NCBI GenBank assembly: GCA_020284085.1
Contig: JACEVL010000478.1
Coordinates: forward strand, 1,743,939 to 1,807,938
Length of the DNA: 64,000 nucleotides
Direction of reading: 5' to 3'
Source of the DNA: Aporrectodea caliginosa
Lineage: Eukaryota; Annelida; Clitellata; Crassiclitellata; Lumbricidae
Shown here piece by piece: positions 55,822 to 64,000 of this stretch. The translations under genes were made by a program, and so were the position numbers. The notes beneath the pieces are model-generated. The model was not told the origin of the DNA and did not search any database. It worked only from the letters and a program-made list of their open reading frames with translations. Position 1 is the stretch's first letter. Each line of letters opens with the position of its first letter.

Positions 55822-56360
55822 ATCAATCAATCAGTCAATTGATCAATCAATCGATCGTTTAGTTGATTAAGAATTGGCATTGTTGTGCACAAGGCCATAG
55901 TTGTGTTAGACTAATGATGAGGGCAAATAGGGATAGCCTACTGAATGTTAGAAGTCACTAGATTACACAACCATCAGCTCTACAACCTGTTTGTCATACT
56001 TCTGCATACTATGAAAATGACTTTGCAATCGATTGCCATATAGACAAAGATGATTACCATTTACTAATCACGACACATAAAGGCCACTACCTATTATGGA
56101 ATTAAATAAAATTATTTATTGACGATTGATGTACTTAATCTTTTATAGCTCACCTGCTGCAGTTCTCGAGTGATGCTATACAAATGTTGCGGTAACGATA
56201 TCAACATCCTTGAACATATTTATTGGAGATTAAAATATTAATTAAATTCACCTCAACGGAGATTGTACTGTTGCCTTTGTCTTGGAGTATAAACGGCAGA
56301 ATCCAACCAATCTGTCCAGGGGTGTTCTCGAGTGTCGCCCAATTCACAGAATTGCATTGT

Positions 56361-56410
56361 TTTAAACATAGAGCGACAAGCAACAATATGGTGGCTGCAG
56401 AGTCCGAAGT
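56361..56410 (-). promoter_or_regulatory. Promoter module of copy F
   Basis: A TATA-like TTTAAAA (56361-56367) and the conserved block (plus strand GTGGCTGCAGAGTCCGAAGT, 56391-56410). The spacing to the donor at 56251 matches copy B. Confidence 0.55.
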
Positions 56411-56419
56411 AGCAGCTAA

Positions 56420-57190
56420 AAATATATTTCTAGATAGCCAGCAAAACGTATTGTTCTTGTAGATCTACTTAGCCGAGATTTGGTTGTACGATTCTGTTTT
56501 GTATCAACCACGAGAAACTGAAAGATAAAATAAATACACTTGCAATAGAAAAAGCGAGAGAGAGATAAAAGGCCTACTATCAAAATACTTTTGAACCCTG
56601 ATTGTTGTTGAGATAGAATGGAGTTTGCCGGAAATCGAAAATAAATCACTAAAACTCTAAGAGAGAGACTTTCCAAAAATGGACTAATTTTAGGTTAGAA
56701 AGAAATTTACATCGAGGTAGATATGACCTGATTCGATAGGAGGCCTACACGTTTCTCTACAATCTTCGGTTGGAATACTGTGTTAGAAATAGATCGATTA
56801 TAGACCGTGCAACTGACTAAAAGCCAGCGCTGATAACGGAATGCCGAACAAAGCTCGTTTCTAAGAAACAAGAAGACACTTAAACAAAGGCAGGATTGCA
56901 CAAGAAGTGTTAAACCGGTTAAACTAGCTCATGGTTAAATATCAAGAATGACAGAAGTATGAAACATATTACTAGATATCCACCAAACTGTAGAATGTAT
57001 GAGTTGAGATGTGTATTGCATAATGCGTAATTGTTAAGCAGCTAGCAATAATAATCTTCAATAACTCTTCAAGTTTGTCGGAGCCAATGCAGCTTTACTC
57101 AGAGCAGGCGTTTAATATAAACTACCTGTTTCAAACATGGTTTAGTTGCAGTGAGATTTTCTTAACCTCAGATGATTAAATTAAGCACTT
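56420..57190. other. Upstream flank of copy F, no gene seen
   Basis: The first 250 bp match the upstream flanks of A and B ('cagcaaaacgtattgttcttgt', a short GA tract at 56549). The remainder has no recognisable feature. Confidence 0.5.
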
Positions 57191-58210
57191 GCTGGAATAA
57201 TGTTACATATTACTTCCCTCTTACAGGAACATGAATTTGTCATCATGGTCTCAATGGATTTCTCCAAAGCATTTGACACTATTCGTCATCACACTTTGTT
57301 GGAAAAGCTTGGATCTATTGATATTCCGGATCATATTTTCAATTGGCTTTCAAACTATTTTCATGACCGCAAGCATATCACCAAGTTTCAAGGAGAAGTC
57401 TCGTCAATTGCATCCATAAATGCTAGTGTTGTTCAAGGATCTGGGGTTGGACCTGGATCCTACGTAGTTGGGTCGGCTGACCTTCATCCCAAAAACAGAT
57501 TTAATATTCTTGTTAAATATGCTGATGATACCTATTTATTAGTAGGATCATCTAATATTGGAACAGCTGCCGAAGAATATGACCATGTGGCATCCTGGGC
57601 AAAAACCAATAATTTGAAGTTAAATCCATCTAAGACTCGTGAAATAATTTTCTCAAAAAGGGTTTCAAAACATCATCTATACCTATTGTCATCCAAGGTG
57701 CTGAAAGGGTTGACACAATTAGAGTGCTAGGGATTACCCTAAGTTCTGACATGCGCATGACAAAGCATACTGAAAAAGTCCTTGCCTCAAGTTCCACTTC
57801 TCTATACGCCCTCCGTGTTTTGAGAGATCATGGCATGTCTACTTACGCATTGCATGATGTTGCTATGGCAACCACTGTTGCACACCTAATGTATGCCTCC
57901 CCTGCCTGGTGGGGGTATGCCAGTGAGACTGATAGGAATAAATTACAGAGTATGCTAAATAGAATGAAACGTAGAGGCTTCCTCTTATCTACTACCCCTA
58001 GCGTTGTAGATATGTCCCAAGCTGCTGATTCTGGCTTATTTCGGGCTATTTGTGGGGAATCATGTCATGTTCTCCGAGGAATTTTCCCGCCTACACAGCA
58101 AATCAAATATAACTTACGACCCAGAATTCATAATTTTAATCTCCCAATCAATGATAAATGTAATTACATACCAAGAATCTTGTTTAAAGATACATATTAA
58201 TTGTATTATA
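57190..58210 (+). mobile_element. LINE RT fragment (5'-truncated)
   Basis: Two overlapping frames (57200-57730, 57724-58200) together give the later RT domain. Motifs are 'VSMDFSKAFDTIRHHTLLEKL', 'KYADDTYLLVG' (YADD box), 'WAKTNNLKLNPSKTREI', 'LGITLSSDMRM', 'YASPAWWGYASETDRNKL' and a C-terminal 'HNFNLPINDKCNYIPRIL'. One frameshift near 57700 separates them. The G-V-P-Q-G box is altered to 'VVQGSGVGPGS'. The tail has GAATAT words near 58318. It lies between promoter F and copy G. Related to 34.16-34.97 kb. Confidence 0.8.
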
Positions 58211-58798
58211 ATTACTTGTATCTGTTTCGAATTATTATCTTTAGCCTGACTCTATTAGCTAATTGTGTTGCTTGTAACCTGTTGCGTTTTGTCAACTGGA
58301 TTATTTTGAAATTAAACGAATATGAATATCCGTAAAGTGTTTTGTTTCCACACAATGGGCATCAGAAAAAGAAGTTTTTCCAGGTCCAGGCAGTTGGACT
58401 TAAAATCAATGAGGGTTATTGCCATGTTTATACTTCTTAAAGGCATGCTAACTGATGATAATTGCACACTCAGTCAATATGCTCTCATTCACATACAGTT
58501 ATGGACAAGAGTTTAATTATCTTGGCAATGGAATTTTGTCAGTAAAGGACAACATGTCTATTGTCATATCGCAGGCTCATAATGTTTACGCTTCAAAGGA
58601 AGCATTAGTTTAAGTTGACATTCGAACCATTTATGGAGATTTTGTACTTCCTGTCATTTTGTTCAAAACTTCGTTTAGCTTCTCTGTTATGCCTTGTGCG
58701 AAAATAGCGTAGGCCTTATATTTTATTGGCAGTCGTTTCACATTCAAAGACAACGTTACAAACGTCATACTCGTTACTAAACAACATTCCAGGCTGTT
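58210..58798. other. Flank of copy G, no gene seen
   Basis: AT-rich LINE 3' remnant, then about 450 bp without recognisable coding or repeat signal. Confidence 0.45.
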
Positions 58799-59829
58799 TC
58801 AAATAGGTCCCTGGTGGTCTTTGAAATAGCTGACCAATATGCGTCTGGGCGGAGTGGTGTACCCTTCCTTGGAATGCAGAACGGTTCGGTTATCAATCAT
58901 TATGACATCTGTGTGTTGCCACTTGAAGGATACTCTGACCTCGTCCATGACCTGTTTCATAATCTCAAGCGTCTCGTCCCTTATAGTATCACCGTTGGGA
59001 AATGTCACTCTAAGATTGTTAGTGTAGCCCTTGTACTGCCCCACTATTGAAAATGAGAAGACGGAGTTAAACCACATGGTCTTCCCTTTTCTTTTATCAA
59101 CACGTATTGCAGGTAATATTTCAGATATGATTTTCATCGATCCGTCTTCGAGCCACTCGAAATCGAAACCAAGGGCCTTTTGGTATTTTTCTCGGCCTCC
59201 TCCCTGTTGGAGGTGAAGCACGTTGACTGCCAGCTTCGTCCGACTATATTCCTTTCATCGTTTCCATTTGGGGCCACCCGGGAGTAGCGCAGTCCCTCCC
59301 TCCTGAGACGACGGACGAAATCAGGGTCACGCTCTGACATCTTACGGTAAATGATGTTCGATAGAGTGATTGGAGTGTTGCCTCCTTACTTGGCTGGAAT
59401 ATCACAGTAGAAAAACAGGATGTAAGGGTAGTCGTTGATTTGCGCCATCTCAGGATGTAATGGCAGTTCAAATGCCGGTGGCGTCTGAGGGGCCGTATAG
59501 ACATTGCCAACTACGTGTAATCTCACACCCCCTCCGCCCACGTTGAGAAATGGATCGTAGCCATACGCCTTGGTGAATTCGTCGAAATCTTCCGGTGTGT
59601 CCAAGGGAAATCCGCGGAAGAGGATCGCTCCGTACTTGAGGAGAAGACTTTCGATGGCCTTGAGGTTCTTCTTGACCCAATCATTCCAGAATTGTGCGTC
59701 CTTGTCCGTGAAGGCGTTGGATGGAATGAGAATTAGTGGAAATGTAAATCCGTCAAAGACTTTCTGTTCTTTGATGTTCACCGATTTCACTTCATGCGGA
59801 AGGTCGAGTATTTCAGGTTCAATCGACAT
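58799..59829 (-). pseudogene. TauD/TfdA-like 2OG-Fe(II) dioxygenase, copy G (nonsense + frameshift)
   Basis: The N-terminal part (MSIEPEILDLPHEVKS... to CDIPAK) runs 59829-59386 and ends at a TAA where paralogues have the Glu of 'KEGGNTP'. The frame then continues ('MSERDPDFVRRL...') until a small indel at about 59175-59190 moves it to the frame 58799-59221, which ends QGPI. The iron-binding motif reads H-P-E instead of H-H-E: the first His and Glu that I assign as ligands remain, but the neighbouring His is lost. The later 'MIDNRTVLH' and 'PPRRIL' are kept. It belongs with C and D. Acceptor, donor (60702) and conserved promoter block (60820-60839) are still visible. Confidence 0.9.
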
Positions 59830-60222
59830 GGTTGATTGATTTCACCACGCTGTGGGAAATAGCCAGGTAAATGGTCAATGAATGAATGACTCATCAAATC
59901 AATTAATAAATGGATCGATAGATCGATCACCCGATTGAATGGCACACCTGTTTATTGAGAAAATGATGTTGAAATTGTAGACCAATACGACCAATAGGAT
60001 TAAGAATATTCGGTGGAGTCAACGATAATGACCTGGATCTCTAATCATAACAATAATCAGAGATATTCACGTGATTGAGTTTAGATGGAAATGGTACTTT
60101 ATTCCATTTTTATAGCGCTTTATATGGGCTTCGTTATACAAATGTTCCTTTCACTTATGGTCTCACTATCGCTACCATTAAGTTTATTCAAAAGAGAATA
60201 ATGGAATACAAATTTCTGTTTA

Positions 60223-60651
60223 GGGGTCGTCCATTAAGTATGTCAACAAATTTTAGGCAGTTTTTGATTCCCTCCCCCTTGTCAACAACTGTCAAACATT
60301 GAAGGATCCCCTAAAAAATTATGTCAACAATCCCAAACCCCCCTCTACAAAAAATACAATGACTAATACATGTGGAATCACTGTTAGATTTTTTACACTA
60401 AAAAATGCAATCTCGAAGTTCAAAATATATGAGTCTAGTTTATTACCAGCTTTTTAGTAGTATTAAACATTAAGCACTTTATACATTTTTAGCATTAGGG
60501 GCCTACTTAATGTTTAAGCTACCATTTTGAAGGGTATTGTTGATTCATTGGAACAAATTTGTTGGCGTCAAATTGTACCGAACCCCCTCCCCCTTGTCAA
60601 CAACTGTCAAACTCCCCCCCTATTTTGCTGACATAATTAATGGACGACCCC
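60223..60651. mobile_element. Harbinger-like MITE with TTA duplication
   Basis: Ends GGGGTCGTCCATTAAGTATG and, inverted, GGGGTCGTCCATTAATTATG; TTA is duplicated (60220-60222, 60652-60654). Internal 'cccccttgtcaacaactgtcaaac' words repeat near both ends. It lies in the putative 5'UTR intron of copy G. Confidence 0.85.
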
Positions 60652-60819
60652 TTAGGTTCACGAAGTTTTAATTTTCACAAGTTAAATAAATTTTACACTT
60701 ACATGAAGTACTAAACGAAGACCTCATGCGAGCAGAGTTAGAACAATCTCTATGTGAGGTTTCGTGTATACTCCAGAGAATAGAGCCACATGGTTTTCGT
60801 GTATTAAGCCTACAATGTG

Positions 60820-60839
60820 GCGACTGCAGAGTCCAAAGT
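60820..60839 (-). promoter_or_regulatory. Conserved promoter block of copy G
   Basis: The plus strand GCGACTGCAGAGTCCAAAGT matches the block upstream of the other copies. The TATA box is degraded. The following 300 bp (to about 61180) are collinear with the upstream regions of C and D, with a GA-rich tract at 60965-61015. Confidence 0.5.
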
Positions 60840-61599
60840 TGAAGTTAATAATATTTATCTTGAACTCAAACAATTGTTTTTTAGGTAGAATGGAGTTTGC
60901 CCCGAGATTGTATGCCGACCACTGGGGTCTGAAATATTTAAAATCTACCAGTAAAGAGATGCAGATAGAGAATAAAGTTGGACAATGTGAGAGACAGATG
61001 CGTATTGAGAGAGAGACTTTTAATTCCTATTAATTTAGGTCGAAGGGAGTTTGTCGTGTAATCAGATGTGAGCTGCATCGACAAATGCTTCTCTATAAAC
61101 TCTCTTCGACAACAAAGATTACTTGAAATTATGTCTATCATTGACCACTGTAATTGCCCTCAAGTCCACAACGCCTAACGGAAGGCAAGGCAAACGCCCG
61201 TTTCTGATCGCGATGCAACTGTCACCATTTCAATTCAATTCATTTTTAACACATGTGTAGTTATTACGTAATGGAATACACAGATTGTTAGAAAAACCAT
61301 AAGAGTCATTCTAGAAGGGAAAAAAGCTCAACAGAGCAGTGTCCTGAAAAATGAAGAACTAACATGTTTACCAAGACTATACCCAATTCCTCATATCCAT
61401 CTTCCACAGCCCTTTCTACAACTCCATTCCTCAACTGCTTGAGGCTGTTAATCTAATCTCTACTTGTAATTGTAATTAGGACGATTCTATGGATGGCATC
61501 GTCAGTCGCAAACTACTTCTAGGATACCTCAAACTCACTGTCACCAGTCCTGTCAGTGCAAATGCTCCGAGTTATGTAGCACGTTCATTTGTACTGTTT

Positions 61600-62121
61600 T
61601 TATAAACATAGAGGCTTCTGGCTTACTGAATAGGTGCAGAACGAGTGTTCCAGGCACGTGGACACGCGAACCGAACGTTTTAGTTTTATTTCCCTGAACG
61701 AAATCATTAGCGGACTTTGAAGTTCGCAGCCGCGACCTATTATGTCTATTATGATTGTCCGATAGCGGCCTGATGTTGTCTGCGAGGTATTCGGTACGCA
61801 GTTGTTAAGACATTTATACACCAGGATGCAGATTTTGAATTTTTCTCGCTCGCCTTTTCTTAGCCAGCAAAGCCTATCTTCAATCCTCAATCCTGATTGT
61901 AATGTGGTCCAACATTTTAATCGCATGACCAGACGAGCAGCAGCGTTGATGACCGACTGAATACGAATGATAATTATGCGCTGTAGCAGGCCAACAAAGG
62001 CGACATTGCAATAATCAAATCGGCACAGTGTTAAACCTTGCACGAGATGGCTAGTCACATCCTGTGTGAGAGTCCGAGAAACAGACCTCAGCTGTCTGAG
62101 GATTGCAAAGCTGGTCCGCAC
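61600..62121 (-). mobile_element. LINE RT C-terminal fragment
   Basis: The minus frame shows 'LRQLRSVSRTLTQDVTSHLVQGLTLCRFDYCN', 'IQSVINAAARLVMRL' and 'REKFKICILVYKCLN', the thumb region of an L2-type LINE. A likely 3' part ends near 61600. Frames before and after are lost. Confidence 0.75.
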
Positions 62122-62439
62122 AAGTCCTCTAAATATATGACCTCCAACCTCCTCTGCCTCAACCCTACCAAAACATGATTTATCGTCGTCTTGGCGTCTA
62201 CGATCAGATCAATGAAATCCCCAACGCACCAACTCCTCATCTCTCATTCTCACCTCCGACTCCAGACACTATATTTAATGTCTGGCTCAATCTCATCACT
62301 TCTATATCTACGCTTCTAGATAGCAATGTTTGTGTAAGGCCTAGGAGATCGTTCATTGGGTATACATGTAGAGCAGCGGGTTTTAGAAGTGGCTGGGCCG
62401 TGAAAACTTACAGAGATAGGAGGGCTGGGAAGTCTGTAG

Positions 62440-63140
62440 TGTGTTTGTAGTTGAGCGATGCGACTTTATGTTCTATTCTTTTAGTTATTTTGAGCCAGTG
62501 GAATGATTTGAAGACAGGAGTGACGTGGACGTGTTGGGGTTTTCAGTGACAGCGACAGCATTCTGGCGGTTATTTTGGTGATGTTTATGTCGAGGAAAGG
62601 TGAATTGCAGTAGTCTAATTTAGCCTGAACTATAGATGTAGCGATTGTAGATGCCGTTTTGAAATCGAGTATAGGGAGGAATCTGCGAAGGTCACGGATA
62701 TGCTTGAAGCAAGAGCGGGAAAGATGGTTGATGTAATCGGAGAAGCAAGGGTTTTGGTCAAACAATCACACCCGTGTTGCGGACAGGAGAATTTGCAGAG
62801 AGTGTGTAGGTGGATGCAGAGTCAAGGTTGAGGGAAATGGATGGTTGTCGAATTATTGTCTTGAGTTACTCTCGGAGTCCTATAAAAATGATATCAGTTT
62901 TAGATCGGTTAAGTGGATTTCATGTCATCCAGGATGAGATTTGAGTAACCGCATGGAGAAGATGATCTGTTGAGTCAGTGAAGCTGTTTTGAGAGAAAGA
63001 GATGAATAATTGGGTGTCGTCAGCATACAGGTGATTGTCAACTGACGATGCTTTGATGAGTGAGCTGATTGGAGTAGTGTAGAGGATGAACAAGAGGAAC
63101 CGAGAAACAGAACCTTGAGGAACCCCACAGGTGAGAGAGC
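62440..63140 (-). mobile_element. LINE RT fragment with YADD box
   Basis: Minus-strand frames give 'LLFILYTTPISSLIKA', 'HLYADDTQLFISFS' (catalytic YADD, 63010-63060), 'LSRSCFKHIRDLRRFLP' and 'SIVQAKLDYCNSPFLDI'. Frameshifts occur near 62925 and 62765. The order is correct for one element. Confidence 0.75.
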
Positions 63141-64000
63141 ATGCTTGGGATGAGTTTCCGATGTTTCAACGAAGAAAGAGCAGGAAGAAGATTGGACTGA
63201 ATCCTCAAGGTCAAAGGACTGGGGAAGAAAGATTTGAAGAGCTGGGTTTAGTCTGGGTATTGGGTAAGCATGGTGGTTCTACATTTCTCATGGCAAACTC
63301 GCACATTGTTCCTTCATGCTGGATGCATACGTTCGTTGATTTAGACAGGCTAATTCGACAACTAACACTGCCACACAACTTACTGACTATCTATTGAAAT
63401 CAACGTTTGAAATTCGACCAATCAGAGAAACATGCCGACAACGATTTAACTGACTCCACCTCCATCGACGCTTCGGATCCAATCTGTTTTCTTCACGATC
63501 CACAGCAACTACTTCGCATGCAAAGCGGCTGACTTCCCTCAACGTTCGGAGAAGTTGAATCGTACAATCACCGTGTGCCACTTCGTCTTTGTAACTGCGT
63601 ATCACGGTATTCATTCTCCCATCTTAATCTATATTTTATCTCTAAAATATTGGTCTTCATCATTGATCGTTTAATTAATACAATTACATCAATTATCCAG
63701 ACACTTCAATTAATGCCTATTTCAACCTCATAACTTCTGTATTCTTCAAGATAACAATGTTGGTGTAGGGCCTAGGACATCATTACAGTGCGTCTGCAAT
63801 ATGCCAACTGGATAATTAAGTATGAATGACCCCCTGTGTGTAGACTCAAAAACAGCGAATAAAAACCACAATAGGAAATATAAATAATGATTACGAATGA
63901 AAATGTTTGGGTTACATGTTTATGGGTATTGTAGATATTGCGTGCAGCAAATGGGCGCTGATGGACATCCAAGGTTTGATGTAGCCTGTCCATTTACAGT
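63140..64000. other. Right end of window: no gene seen; repeat similar to 28.2 kb
   Basis: 63750-63975 is similar to 28210-28445 and keeps an uninterrupted CATCCAAG (63966-63973), the target of the insertion at 28453-29348. The stretch 63140-63750 shows no feature I recognise. Confidence 0.55.

Larger units (their letters stand above)
53768..56251 (-). other. Putative 5'UTR intron of copy F, enlarged by a hAT insertion
   Basis: The acceptor TTTCTGCAG (AG at 53768-53769, minus) and the donor GAG|GTGAAT (56251) match those of copy B. Without the 2-kb element the intron would be about 470 bp. Confidence 0.5.

Noticed and set aside
1981..59829. Bacterial contamination or a bacterial operon as source of the dioxygenase genes
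   Set aside because: Genes are kilobases apart, with TATA boxes, splice signals and metazoan-type repeats, and no ribosome-binding sites.

Overview
The window looks like a repeat-rich metazoan genome, most likely a marine invertebrate deuterostome (echinoderm-like; this is an inference). The reasons are many decayed non-LTR retrotransposons, hAT, mariner, pogo-like, piggyBac-like and Harbinger-like elements with visible target-site duplications, spliceosomal-type splice signals, TATA promoters and the frequent 'taggcctac' word. There is no prokaryotic gene organisation.

The only clear host gene family is a tandem array on the minus strand. It encodes TauD/TfdA-type Fe(II)/2-oxoglutarate dioxygenases of about 342 aa, resembling the 'clavaminate synthase-like' At3g21360 group. 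From left to right: copy A (1981-8859, split by a 5.85-kb transposon), B (12660-13688, intact), C (17286-18314, intact), a short relic near 23.5 kb, D (30232-31254, intact), E (36366-37395, one frameshift), F (52719-53747, intact) and G (58799-59829, nonsense plus frameshift). All coding regions are uninterrupted by introns. Most copies share an upstream module: a splice acceptor about 20 nt before the ATG, a putative 5'UTR intron, a TATA-like box, a conserved 20-base block and a GA-rich tract. Orphan copies of the promoter block at 43.65 and 44.25 kb mark further lost units. Two subfamilies can be told apart: A/B/E/F (proteins starting MPNE or MANE) and C/D/G (MSIE or MEQE), with different putative splice donors.

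Region by region. 0-14.5 kb: a duplicated unit (1-2.89 kb and 10.68-13.57 kb, each starting with the same LINE 3' end), the composite transposon in copy A with a nested pogo-like element, a piggyBac-like MITE and copy B. 14.5-24 kb: short tandem repeats, copy C, a 2.4-kb palindromic hAT element, a mariner fragment and the TauD relic. 24-30 kb: a LINE relic broken by a hAT element that itself contains a second hAT, then a hAT-like element with internal tandem repeats and a SINE. 30-46 kb: copies D and E, LINE fragments, microsatellites, minisatellites and orphan promoters. 46-64 kb: a nearly full-length LINE (46.76-52.49 kb) inserted downstream of copy F, copy F with a hAT element inside its 5'UTR intron, a LINE fragment, copy G and further LINE fragments.

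All identifications come from reading the sequence and from remembered family motifs; no database search was run. Transposon ends supported by TIR plus TSD are the firmest non-coding calls. LINE fragment edges are approximate.
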